From: Candidatus Zixiibacteriota bacterium
GTDB taxonomy: Bacteria; Zixibacteria; MSB-5A5; GN15; PGXB01
NCBI GenBank assembly: GCA_900498245.1
Contig: LS998015.1
Coordinates: forward strand, 1,927,008-1,944,301
Reading direction: 5' to 3'
DNA length: 17,294 nt
Positions 1 to 7,677 of the stretch are shown here, one piece after another (the first letter of the stretch is position 1; each line of letters begins with the position of its first letter). The notes beneath the pieces were generated by a model that was not told where the DNA came from, searched no databases, and saw only the letters and a program-made list of their open reading frames with translations. Position numbers and translations under genes: made by a program.

Positions 1-1008
1 GAATTAAAAACCGGCAAAGACGGCTACCTCAATTCGTTTGTTTTCAATTTTGAGGATAAGGGCGATATCATCACCCGGATGATGGAATATGACTATTTCG
101 GATTCCCGAATGACTTCCTGTACAAGGAAAAAGAAAATATCGAAAAAGTGACCGCCCAGGATGTGATGACGGTGGCGCAGAAGCGGCTTCATCCCGAAGC
201 GCTCCAGATAGTCGTCGTCGGTAAAGGCGCCGATTTCGATGAACCGCTGACCGATTTGGGGCCGGTCGATACGATGGATGTCACCATCCCGACGGGCGAA
301 AAGAAGGTGGCGGCCACGGGATCCGCGGATATGGAAAACAAAGGGCGGGAACTGCTGAAAGCGGCGATTGCGGCCTGCGGCGGAAGCGACAATTACAAGA
401 AGATCAATACCATATCGCAAAAGGGCTCTCTGATCATAACGACCCCGCAGGGGGAAATGAGTCTGAAAGCCACCACCTATGAAATTCTGCCGGATAAATC
501 GCGGCAGGAAATTGCCACGCCGATGGGAACCATGGTCACCGTCCGTTCAGGCGACAAGGCCTGGATGATTCAGGGGGATCGCTCGATACCGCTTCCCGAA
601 GAACAGGTCAAAGAGGCCGAGAGAGATGAGTACCGTAATACGGTGCTTTTGTTTGGGGCTCCCGACAACCCCAATTACAAAATTCTCTTTTTGGGGCCGG
701 ACAAAGTGAAGGATCAGGCGGTCAATGTCATTCAAATCGCTTCTCCCGACGGCCAGATGACATATAAATTGGCTCTTGATGCCGCCACCAATATGCCGGT
801 GGCCAAGATGTATTTCGGACAGAGCGCCGATGGGCCGGGAGATATGTCGGAATTATTGTCGGACTATCGCGATATCGGCGGCGTCAAAATTCCCTACTCC
901 ACGCGAATCGAGGCTTTCGGGAAAAAATTGATGGAGGTGAACCTCACCGACTATCAAATTAATCCGGATGTTCCCGATTCCTTATTTGTTGAACCGCAGG
1001 GGAAATAA
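1..1008 (+). CDS. M16-family peptidase-like protein with C-terminal LolA-like domain (3' part only)
   Basis: The frame is open from base 1 and ends at TAA 1006-1008, so 335 residues are visible and the start lies upstream. Residues 1-83 look like the end of an M16 (insulinase/processing-protease type) C-terminal domain. They carry the typical 'NSFVFNF' strand, a 'YDYFGFPNDFL' helix, 'IEKVTAQDV' and the closing strand 'LQIVVVG'. The catalytic HxxEH motif belongs to the N-terminal domain, which is not in the window, so activity cannot be judged. Residues from about 110 to 335 form a second domain with alternating beta-strands ('GSLIITTPQGEMSL', 'KAWMIQGD', 'MTYKLALD', 'YRDIGGVKIPY'), resembling the LolA/LolB lipoprotein-carrier fold. 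M16 proteins followed by such a domain are, to my knowledge, found in FCB-group and acidobacterial genomes. The protein is probably periplasmic or outer-membrane associated (inference). A terminator follows directly, so it is the last gene of its transcript. Confidence 0.8.
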   Translation, partial: ELKTGKDGYLNSFVFNFEDKGDIITRMMEYDYFGFPNDFLYKEKENIEKVTAQDVMTVAQKRLHPEALQIVVVGKGADFDEPLTDLGPVDTMDVTIPTGEKKVAATGSADMENKGRELLKAAIAACGGSDNYKKINTISQKGSLIITTPQGEMSLKATTYEILPDKSRQEIATPMGTMVTVRSGDKAWMIQGDRSIPLPEEQVKEAERDEYRNTVLLFGAPDNPNYKILFLGPDKVKDQAVNVIQIASPDGQMTYKLALDAATNMPVAKMYFGQSADGPGDMSELLSDYRDIGGVKIPYSTRIEAFGKKLMEVNLTDYQINPDVPDSLFVEPQGK

Positions 1009-1022
1009 TCGCTCCAATTTCC

Positions 1023-1060
1023 AAAAAACCGGCCGACCATTCTGGTTGGCCGGTTTTTTT
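1023..1060 (+). terminator. Rho-independent terminator after the M16-like gene
   Basis: A 17-bp stem (1023-1039 with 1043-1059) closes on the 3-base loop TTC. Its core is CCGGCC/GGCCGG, it has one G-U pair, and it is flanked by six A residues on the left and seven T residues on the right. It starts 14 bp after the stop codon. Because of the A-run/T-run symmetry it would work in both directions. Confidence 0.9.
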
Positions 1061-1082
1061 ATCCATTAGAGGGATATAATTC

Positions 1083-1112
1083 TTGACAAATCGACTGTCT
1101 GACATAAATTTA
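1083..1112 (+). promoter_or_regulatory. Promoter-like element upstream of the dockerin protein
   Basis: TTGACA at 1083-1088 is followed by TAAATTTA at 1105-1112. Read as a sigma70 promoter it is a perfect -35 with a 16-base spacer to a 4/6 match for the -10 (TAAATT). Read in the Bacteroidetes style (TTG, about 19 bases, TAnnTTTG) the spacer is exactly 19 and only the last base differs. It lies just after the terminator and about 45 bp before the ATG at 1159. This is a sequence match only. Confidence 0.5.
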
Positions 1113-1158
1113 GTACATATTGAAAATGATATATTCCGCGTGTTGGTACTTCGATAAT

Positions 1159-2001
1159 ATGCCACGATTTCTTATTTTTGTTGTTTTTCTGATGATTTTA
1201 GCCGGCGGCTCGGCTATGGCCTATGATTTCGGTTATTCGATTGGGGACACGGCTGTTTATCGTTCCAGCGCTATTGGCGAAATCCCCATCTATTTCGATA
1301 ATCTCAGCGATACCATAGCCGGAATAATCCTTCAGGTGGAACTGGACCCTCCCGGCATAATCGAATTCGCCTTCGACGACCTACACAGTTACCTTCCTTT
1401 TGATACCGCCGGGACCCTGATGTCGGGATGGGAACTGGTCAGCGCCACCTCGCAGGACAATGATAAACAGGATTTTTATCTCTACTCCCTGGCCAACACG
1501 GTCCCGCCTCCCTACAATCCCGGATTTCCGCCCCAATCCGGGGGAAAATTGATAATATTGCGATATCGCTTTTTGCCCCTCCCGGACTCGGTGAGTGTCG
1601 CCACCGTTCATCTGAATTTCAGGAACGATATTTTCAGTATGGCCGATCCGTATGGGAATTCCCTCGGGATTCTGATAGATACCGTAATTACCTGCCTTGA
1701 ATATCAGGGTGACTCCTGCATAGTTGCGGATACGACCATTCGCGGCACCCTTGACACGGCCAATGTCTATGTCAAAAACGGGTCGATCGATGTCGTCAAT
1801 TATCCCTGCGGGGATGTAAATCTCGATTATCGGATCAATATTCTGGATATCAAATGTCTGATAGAGTACCTTTATCGGACTCCGGGACAGACCGGTTGCG
1901 CCGGATTCCCCTGCGATCTGAACCTGGACGGGGCCATTAATATTCTGGATGTCAATTATTTGATTAATTTCCTCTATCGCGGCGGGCCGCCACCGCCTTG
2001 A
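1159..2001 (+). CDS. Secreted cohesin-like/dockerin type I protein
   Basis: The protein has 280 residues from ATG 1159. An in-frame ATG at 1120 would add 13 residues, but 1159 places a clean signal peptide at the N-terminus ('MPRFLIFVVFLMILAGG', cleavage probably after SAMA). Neither start has a clear Shine-Dalgarno. Mature residues 22 to about 205 form a beta-rich module resembling cohesin ('IPIYFDNLSDTIAGIILQVE', 'GGKLIILRYRF'). The last 65 residues are a dockerin type I pair: two 12-residue loops, DVNLDYRINILD (219-230) and DLNLDGAINILD (253-264), each followed by a 'LI.(Y/F)LYR' helix, then a Gly-Pro tail. In characterised systems dockerins bind calcium and cohesins. Here both modules may sit in one chain, so self-association or attachment to other envelope proteins is possible (inference). 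The protein stands alone between a terminator and the paralog array, and its partner is unknown. Confidence 0.82.
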   Translation: MPRFLIFVVFLMILAGGSAMAYDFGYSIGDTAVYRSSAIGEIPIYFDNLSDTIAGIILQVELDPPGIIEFAFDDLHSYLPFDTAGTLMSGWELVSATSQDNDKQDFYLYSLANTVPPPYNPGFPPQSGGKLIILRYRFLPLPDSVSVATVHLNFRNDIFSMADPYGNSLGILIDTVITCLEYQGDSCIVADTTIRGTLDTANVYVKNGSIDVVNYPCGDVNLDYRINILDIKCLIEYLYRTPGQTGCAGFPCDLNLDGAINILDVNYLINFLYRGGPPPP

Positions 2002-2140
2002 TTTCCCGGGCCATCTCCATTTTTGTTTAAATAAAATATCAGGGGCTTTTCGTCTATAATTTGCGGGTCGGCTATTGCATCGTTTTCCATTTTACTTTAA
2101 ATTCCGGCCTGTTTTGGTTGAAGTTGGGAAATTTAGTTTC

Positions 2141-2145
2141 GAGGG
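2141..2145 (+). promoter_or_regulatory. Shine-Dalgarno deciding the start of array copy 1
   Basis: GAGGG lies four bases before ATG 2150. It favours this start over the in-frame ATG at 2075, whose 25 extra residues would put a charged segment in front of the signal peptide. A TATAAT hexamer at 2055-2060 lies further upstream but has no recognisable -35 partner. Confidence 0.5.
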
Positions 2146-2149
2146 ATTC

Positions 2150-4777
2150 ATGAAGCAATATTTTAAGGCGAAAACGGCGATATTTGCAGGGCTGATAATA
2201 GTGCTATTTTCGATCGGGGCCTCGCAATCGGCGGCCCGTTCGCTTGCCGGGGATAGCGGCGATATGATAAGACCGGCAAAAACAACCGTGAGCATTCCCA
2301 ATGTTTCGGGGGCGGTTCACAATGTCGGTAAAATCGGACTTTCCATAACCAATGAGGGGAATTTTGGGACCGGATTCATCGGGAATTTTGTTGATTCCTC
2401 GACTGGCCTGGCCGCGCCGTCGTGCCAGTATCCCTATCCCAGCCGCCTGGATTACCTTTTCGGGGCGTCATTCTGGATCGGGGCCGTGGTCGGCCGGGAT
2501 ACCCTCGTTTCGACCGGCGCCGATGGTTGGGCCGGACCGCGGGAAATGTGGCCGGCTTATATCGGATATCCCCACAGCGGGATCGAACATCATTCCATAA
2601 AGGATCCCAACGATACCCTGGCCGTCTCGGAGCAGGATTATATCGCGGTCTATTCCGATACCGTGACCAATCCGAGTTATGTGGCCCAGGATCAATGGGA
2701 CGGAAGACCGCATGTCCCGCTCAATATTGAAATTACCCAGCGCACTTTCGCCTGGAGTTATGCCTATGCGGAGGACTTTGTCCTGTTCGACTATTCCATT
2801 AAAAACATCGGAAATAAAAAATTAAATAAAGTCTACATGGGAGTATATGTCGATGCCGATGTGAAAACGATCGGCAGTGCCGAAGGGTATGCCGATGATA
2901 TCTGCGGGTTCAAGCGCGAGATTCCGTCATCGTTCGGTTGCGGTTTCCGCGATACCGTCAATATTGCCTGGATTGCCGACAATAACGGGCTCGACAATGA
3001 CTTGCTGGACCAGTGTCCTTACAGCTCGTCGTCATCGCTGACATCAGTAACGGGGTTGCGGGTGGTCCGAACTCCGTCCGATTCCCTGAAATATTCCTTC
3101 AACTGGTGGATATCGAACACCAGTGCGCCCCTCGATTTCGGACCGCGTAGAATCGGCACGCCGGAAGACCCGTTCCGTGATTTTGGAGGTTTTCTCGGCA
3201 CCCCGGAGGGGGATCGCAATAAATACTATATCATGCGTCATGAAGAATTCGATTACGACCAACTCTTTTCGGCGGTTGATAATACCGCCAGCGGCTGGCT
3301 TCCGAAGGCGGCCCAGGCGATCGATTTTGCCGACGGTTTCGATACCCGGTATCTCCTTTCTTTCGGACCTTTTGACATCAATCCCGGCGAGGTCCTTCCG
3401 GTCAGTTTTGCCTATGTCGCGGGCGAAAATTTCCATACTCGCTGCGAGGCATGGAAGGAACTGTTCAATGCCATTTATCCGGAGGCCTATTACGATTATT
3501 TGAATTTTTCCGATTTCGGGAAGAATGCCTTGTGGGCCTCCTGGATATATGACAATCCCGGTTACGATACCGACGGTGACTCGGTCAAAGGGAAATTTCG
3601 TGTCTGTGTTTATGATTCCTCGTTGATATTTGATACCATTCAATTCGACCCGCTTGTGATCGAGACTACGGTCACTTATTTGAAGGCGGATACCTCATAC
3701 TATGAGGGAGACGGGGTTCCCGATTTCCGGGGTGCCGCCCCGCCGCCGGCGCCGAAAATGTGGATCTACCCGCAAGTGAACCGGTTTAACGAAGGGGAAC
3801 TGCGGGTCAGGTTCAACGGTTATCGTTCGGAAACGGAGCGCGATGTTTTCAGCCGGCTGCGGGATTTTGAGGGATACCGCATTTATCAATCTTTGACCGG
3901 ACGGGCCAGCGATTTTGTTGTCATCACTTCCTATGATAAAGCCGATTTCAATAAATATATCTGGAACAGCGACCGGGGCTTTTTTGAGTTGAAGGACCCG
4001 CCTTTTACTCTCGATTCCCTTCGGAGACTTTATGGCGAGAGTTTTGATCCGGCCCAATACGCCCGGGACTACCCTTTTTACTGGATGGATTCGACCTTTT
4101 ATTTTAACCGTCAGGACTGGAATCAGTCCAGTTTGACCGACTCCAATCTGATTCACAAAATCTATCCTGACCAAGTTTACCCGACCACTCTCAATCTTGA
4201 TTCCGCCCGGCAACATTTTCCCGAGGAATTGACGGCGGACGGTTACTTCAAATATTTCGAATATGAATATAACTTGAAGCACCTTTTGCCCTCGCAGTTA
4301 TATTATATAGCCGTTACCGCCTTCGATTACGGTTCGCCCGCCAGCGGTTTGGAATCGCTGGAGAGCGCCCCGGCTCAGAATTCGGTGGGGGAATACGCCC
4401 AGAATCAGAATGGCGTGGTCGAAGCGGCACGTCTGAATGTTATTGCCTATCCCAACCCATACCGGCTCGACGCCGACTATCAGGATTCCTCCGGGGGAAA
4501 ATTCGAGGGACGCGGCCTGGAGAACCTGATGCCGGATCGGAAGCGCGCCATCCATTTCATGAATCTCCCCAATAAATGCACTATCAGAATTTTCTCTTTG
4601 GACGGCGATTTGATTCGCGAAATAAACCACGACTATCCGAAAGACTCGCCGCGAAGCATGCATGACACCTGGGACCTGATTACCCGCAATACGCAGATGG
4701 TGGTCTCGGGAATTTACTATTACTCCGTGGAATCGGAATTCGGCAATCAACTGGGGAAATTGGTTATTATTATGTAG
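2150..4777 (+). CDS. Array copy 1: large secreted protein with T9SS/FlgD-like C-terminal domain
   Basis: The protein has 875 residues with an N-terminal signal peptide ('MKQYFKAKTAIFAGLIIVLF', then SIGASQSA). Specific function is unknown. Conserved blocks in order: 'AVHNVGKIGLSITNEG' (about 54), 'FWIGAVVGRDTLVSTGADGW' (about 108), 'DYSIKNIGNKKLNKVYMG' (about 205), a 'CGF...CGF' pair, 'RTPSDSLKYSFNWW' (about 307), an acidic loop DTDGDS (about 473), 'EGDGVPDFRGAAPPP' (about 520), an Fn3-like start 'FEGYRIYQSL' (about 573) whose closing strand 'YYIAVTAFDYG' comes only near 717, and a C-terminal domain beginning 'YPNPYR' (about 767) and ending 'GKLVIIM'. That last domain resembles T9SS type A sorting and FlgD-like beta-sandwich domains, which implies export to the surface or outside. 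It is the first of four tandem paralogs and most resembles the next one. A weak terminator follows. Confidence 0.85.
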   Translation: MKQYFKAKTAIFAGLIIVLFSIGASQSAARSLAGDSGDMIRPAKTTVSIPNVSGAVHNVGKIGLSITNEGNFGTGFIGNFVDSSTGLAAPSCQYPYPSRLDYLFGASFWIGAVVGRDTLVSTGADGWAGPREMWPAYIGYPHSGIEHHSIKDPNDTLAVSEQDYIAVYSDTVTNPSYVAQDQWDGRPHVPLNIEITQRTFAWSYAYAEDFVLFDYSIKNIGNKKLNKVYMGVYVDADVKTIGSAEGYADDICGFKREIPSSFGCGFRDTVNIAWIADNNGLDNDLLDQCPYSSSSSLTSVTGLRVVRTPSDSLKYSFNWWISNTSAPLDFGPRRIGTPEDPFRDFGGFLGTPEGDRNKYYIMRHEEFDYDQLFSAVDNTASGWLPKAAQAIDFADGFDTRYLLSFGPFDINPGEVLPVSFAYVAGENFHTRCEAWKELFNAIYPEAYYDYLNFSDFGKNALWASWIYDNPGYDTDGDSVKGKFRVCVYDSSLIFDTIQFDPLVIETTVTYLKADTSYYEGDGVPDFRGAAPPPAPKMWIYPQVNRFNEGELRVRFNGYRSETERDVFSRLRDFEGYRIYQSLTGRASDFVVITSYDKADFNKYIWNSDRGFFELKDPPFTLDSLRRLYGESFDPAQYARDYPFYWMDSTFYFNRQDWNQSSLTDSNLIHKIYPDQVYPTTLNLDSARQHFPEELTADGYFKYFEYEYNLKHLLPSQLYYIAVTAFDYGSPASGLESLESAPAQNSVGEYAQNQNGVVEAARLNVIAYPNPYRLDADYQDSSGGKFEGRGLENLMPDRKRAIHFMNLPNKCTIRIFSLDGDLIREINHDYPKDSPRSMHDTWDLITRNTQMVVSGIYYYSVESEFGNQLGKLVIIM

Positions 4778-4831
4778 GCAAAGGAGTTCCGGTTCGAGAA
4801 AAATTCCGTCAATTTTTGTCTTTTAACTTTT

Positions 4832-4867
4832 GGCGGGCAAATATCACCGCCTTTCGCCGCTTTTTTT
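4832..4867 (+). terminator. Possible weak terminator after array copy 1
   Basis: GGCGG at 4832-4836 can pair with CCGCC at 4847-4851. Alternatively GCGG at 4833-4836 can pair with CCGC at 4857-4860, which runs straight into seven T residues (4861-4867). The stem is short and the loop long, so termination may be partial. The position, 55 bp after the stop and just before a promoter-like element, fits a transcript end. Confidence 0.4.
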
Positions 4868-4868
4868 G

Positions 4869-4899
4869 TTGCAATTCGGGAAAGATTGGTTTAAATTTG
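4869..4899 (+). promoter_or_regulatory. Bacteroidetes-style promoter-like element upstream of array copy 2
   Basis: TTG at 4869-4871, a 20-base spacer, and TAAATTTG at 4892-4899 match the TTG-N19/20-TAnnTTTG pattern known from Bacteroidetes primary-sigma promoters. A start just downstream would give a leader of roughly 90 bases. The same arrangement precedes the dockerin gene. This is a sequence match only. Confidence 0.45.
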
Positions 4900-4993
4900 T
4901 AACCTGTTATTTTGGAATATTTTATTTTGCACAAACCGGAGATTTTTTTCGTCCCGGTTGTTAGGAAAACTATAAACCTTCAGGTATGAGGTT

Positions 4994-7624
4994 ATGAGAA
5001 GAAACATCATTTGCAGGATAATCCTCACATCAATTCCACTTTGGCTGCTTTTGGGGCCCAATCTGCTAATGGCAATGGCGGCTTATCCGATCGAGCAAAA
5101 CCTGGTTATTCCGGGCAAAACGGCGGCTAATATCCCCTATGCTCAAATCGCCGTCCATAATGTCGGACGAATCGGCATGACCGTCAGCAATCAGGGCCAC
5201 TTTGGAACCGGTTTTGTCACGACAGCGATCGATCCCATTACCGGTCAGCCGGCACCGTCCTGCCAGTATCCCTACCCCGGCAGAGCCAATTATCTCTTCG
5301 CCGGCGCCTTCTGGATTGGCGCGGTGGTAGGCCGCGATACCCTGGTTTCGGTTGGCGCCGACGGCTGGCAATATACCCGTGAAATGTGGCCGGCGGCGCT
5401 GGATGTCGATCCCAGAGATACAATTCAGCGCCATTCGATTAAGGACCCCAATGACACGGCCGCCGTATCGGAGCAGGATGTCATTGCAATTTATACCGAT
5501 ACCGTCACCAATCCGAGTTATGTGCAAAACGACCAGGTTGACGGCCGTCCCCATATTCCGCTTAATATCGGCATTACCCAGCGCAGTTACGCCTGGAGTT
5601 ACGCTTACGCCGAGGATTTTGTCCTCTTTGATTATTCCATTAAGAATATCGGCAACAAGGTTCTCAATAAAGTATATATGGGTATCTATGTTGATGGCGA
5701 CGTCGGCCCGGTCGGTGGCGATGCTAATGAAGCAAGTGATGACATTTGCGGTTTCAAGCGCGCCATTCCCTCGACTTTCGGGTGCGGTTTTGTCGATACC
5801 ATCAATATTGCCTGGATTTCGGATAATGATGGTCGCGGATACAATGATGCTACTCAGCCCTGCCCGCAGGGTTTTGACTATACGGCCGTGACCGGCACCC
5901 GCGTGGTGCGGACGCCGTCCGATTCACTCAAATATTCTTTTAACTGGTGGATATCCAACGGCAGCGCCTCTCTCGATTTTGGGCCGCGCCGTGTCGGCAC
6001 GCCGGATGATCCATTCCGTGATTTTGGCGGCTTCCTCGGGACACCGGAAGGAGATCGTAATAAATATTATATAATGCGTCATGAAGAGTTCGATTATGAT
6101 CAGCTTTATTCCAATGTCGATCACACCGCCGAGGGCTGGCTCCCGAAACCGTCGCAGGCGGCTGACTTCGCCGATGGTTACGATACCCGGTATCTGCTAT
6201 CATTCGGCCCTTTTAACATCAACCCGGGTGAAGTTTTGCCGTTGAGTTTCGCTTATGTGGCCGGAGCCGATTTCATGACCGATTGCGATGCCTTTAAAAA
6301 CCTGTTCAACTCTAACTTCCCGGACGACTATTATAATTATTTAAATTTCAGCGATTTCGGCAAAAACGCGCTCTGGGCCTCCTGGATTTACGACAATCCG
6401 GGATACGATACCGACGGCGACGGCTATAAGGGAAAGTTCAGAATCTGCGTCTTTGACACCACCGTTACTTTTGATACGCAATCTTATGATCCTCTGGTAA
6501 TCGACACCCTGGTCGATACCCTCAAGGCCGATACGACCTATTACGAGGGCGACGGCGTTCCCGATTTTCGCGGCGCCGCTCCGCCTCCGCCGCCCAAGCT
6601 CTGGGTTTATCCCAGTGTAAATCAATTCAACGAAGGGGAGTTGCGGGTCCGCTTCAACGGGGCGCGATCCGAAACGGAGCGTGACGTATTCAGCCGGTTG
6701 GTCGATTTCGAGGGGTATCGTATTTATACCAGTCTGACAAATATTGCCAGCGAATTTGTGCTGGTAACATCATTCGATAAGGAAGATTATAATAAGTACA
6801 TTTGGAATCCGCTCCGCGAGCGATTTGAATTGAAGGATCCCCCCTATACTATCGATTCATTAACGAAAATTTACGGGGAAACTTTCGACCCACTCCTCTT
6901 CGACCGCGACCACCTTTTCTATTGGAAGGATTCGGCCTTCTATTTTGCTCGTCAGGACTGGAACCAGTCCAGTCTTTCGGATACGACCCGAATCTACAAG
7001 CTGTATCCTTCGGAGCATCCGCCGACAACTCTGAATCTTGATTCCGCGAAGCAGTATTTCCCCGAAGAACTCACTGATGACGGATATTTCAAATATTACG
7101 AGTATGAGTTCAAATTGAAGCATCTGCTTCCTTCCCAGTTGTATTATGTGGCGGTGACGGCGTTTGACTACGGTTCGCCGGCCAGCGGCCTGGAATCTCT
7201 GGAAGGATCACCGACTCAGAATATGATTTCGGAATATGCCGAGAATCAAAACAGTGTGGTCGATGCCAAGAAACTGAATGTTATTGTCTATCCCAATCCT
7301 TATCGGATCGACGCCCATTATCAGGATTCCCTGGGCGGGAAATTCGAGGGCCGCGACCCCAATCTGGCGACTCAGATTCCGGATCGTAAACGGGCCATCC
7401 ATTTCATGAATCTGCCGGCCAAATGCACCATCAGGATCTTTACCCTCGACGGCGATCTGGTCCGCGAGATAAATCATGACTATGCTCCCGATTCCCCGGG
7501 GAGCATGCATGAAGTATGGGATTTGATCACGCGTAATACGCAAATGGTTGTTTCGGGCATTTATTATTATTCAGTCGAATCCGATAGCGGTAGTCAGATC
7601 GGAAAGATTGTCATAATTATGTAA
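4994..7624 (+). CDS. Array copy 2: large secreted protein with T9SS/FlgD-like C-terminal domain
   Basis: The protein has 876 residues and aligns with copy 1 from the signal peptide to the last residue; by eye it is the closest pair in the array. The signal sequence is 'IILTSIPLWLLLGPNLLMAM', ending near AMA. It keeps all family blocks: 'AVHNVGRIGMTVSNQG', 'FWIGAVVGRDTLVSVGADGW', the 'CGF...CGF' pair, 'RTPSDSLKYSFNWW', a full DTDGDGYKGK loop (about 473), 'EGDGVPDFRGAAPPPPP', 'FEGYRIYTSL' (about 573) and 'YPNPYR' (about 766), ending 'GKIVIIM'. Against copy 1 the protein is strongly conserved, yet many synonymous codons differ (for example around 5980-6115 against 3135-3270). The duplication is therefore not recent and the protein has been under selection. 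GAGG lies two bases before the ATG. It has its own promoter-like element and ends in a strong hairpin, so it is probably a single-gene transcript. Molecular function is unknown. Confidence 0.85.
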   Translation: MRRNIICRIILTSIPLWLLLGPNLLMAMAAYPIEQNLVIPGKTAANIPYAQIAVHNVGRIGMTVSNQGHFGTGFVTTAIDPITGQPAPSCQYPYPGRANYLFAGAFWIGAVVGRDTLVSVGADGWQYTREMWPAALDVDPRDTIQRHSIKDPNDTAAVSEQDVIAIYTDTVTNPSYVQNDQVDGRPHIPLNIGITQRSYAWSYAYAEDFVLFDYSIKNIGNKVLNKVYMGIYVDGDVGPVGGDANEASDDICGFKRAIPSTFGCGFVDTINIAWISDNDGRGYNDATQPCPQGFDYTAVTGTRVVRTPSDSLKYSFNWWISNGSASLDFGPRRVGTPDDPFRDFGGFLGTPEGDRNKYYIMRHEEFDYDQLYSNVDHTAEGWLPKPSQAADFADGYDTRYLLSFGPFNINPGEVLPLSFAYVAGADFMTDCDAFKNLFNSNFPDDYYNYLNFSDFGKNALWASWIYDNPGYDTDGDGYKGKFRICVFDTTVTFDTQSYDPLVIDTLVDTLKADTTYYEGDGVPDFRGAAPPPPPKLWVYPSVNQFNEGELRVRFNGARSETERDVFSRLVDFEGYRIYTSLTNIASEFVLVTSFDKEDYNKYIWNPLRERFELKDPPYTIDSLTKIYGETFDPLLFDRDHLFYWKDSAFYFARQDWNQSSLSDTTRIYKLYPSEHPPTTLNLDSAKQYFPEELTDDGYFKYYEYEFKLKHLLPSQLYYVAVTAFDYGSPASGLESLEGSPTQNMISEYAENQNSVVDAKKLNVIVYPNPYRIDAHYQDSLGGKFEGRDPNLATQIPDRKRAIHFMNLPAKCTIRIFTLDGDLVREINHDYAPDSPGSMHEVWDLITRNTQMVVSGIYYYSVESDSGSQIGKIVIIM

Positions 7625-7638
7625 CTTGTGCGATTAAT

Positions 7639-7677
7639 GGCCCCGGGGTGCGGCATGTCCGTATCGCGGGGCCTTTT
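7639..7677 (+). terminator. Hairpin terminator between array copies 2 and 3
   Basis: GGCCCCG (7639-7645) pairs with CGGGGCC (7667-7673). After one G-G mismatch a further seven pairs (7647-7653 with 7659-7665, including G-U pairs) close on the loop CATGT. TTTT follows at 7674-7677. It begins 15 bp after the stop of copy 2 and ends only 18 bp before the ATG of copy 3. Confidence 0.75.

Noticed and set aside
1981-1997. GC-rich hairpin at the end of the dockerin gene as a terminator
   Set aside because: The inverted GGCGG/CCGCC comes from Gly-Pro codons, overlaps the end of the coding sequence and has no T-run after it.
2075-2149. ATG 2075 as the start of array copy 1
   Set aside because: It would add 25 residues ahead of a complete signal peptide, and there is no Shine-Dalgarno there, whereas ATG 2150 has GAGGG and gives a length matching copy 2.
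2422-2730. Overlapping + strand open frames inside the paralogs (also 5352-5891 and 9129-9347)
   Set aside because: Arginine- and proline-rich composition typical of out-of-frame reading in moderately GC-rich genes, and no family resemblance.
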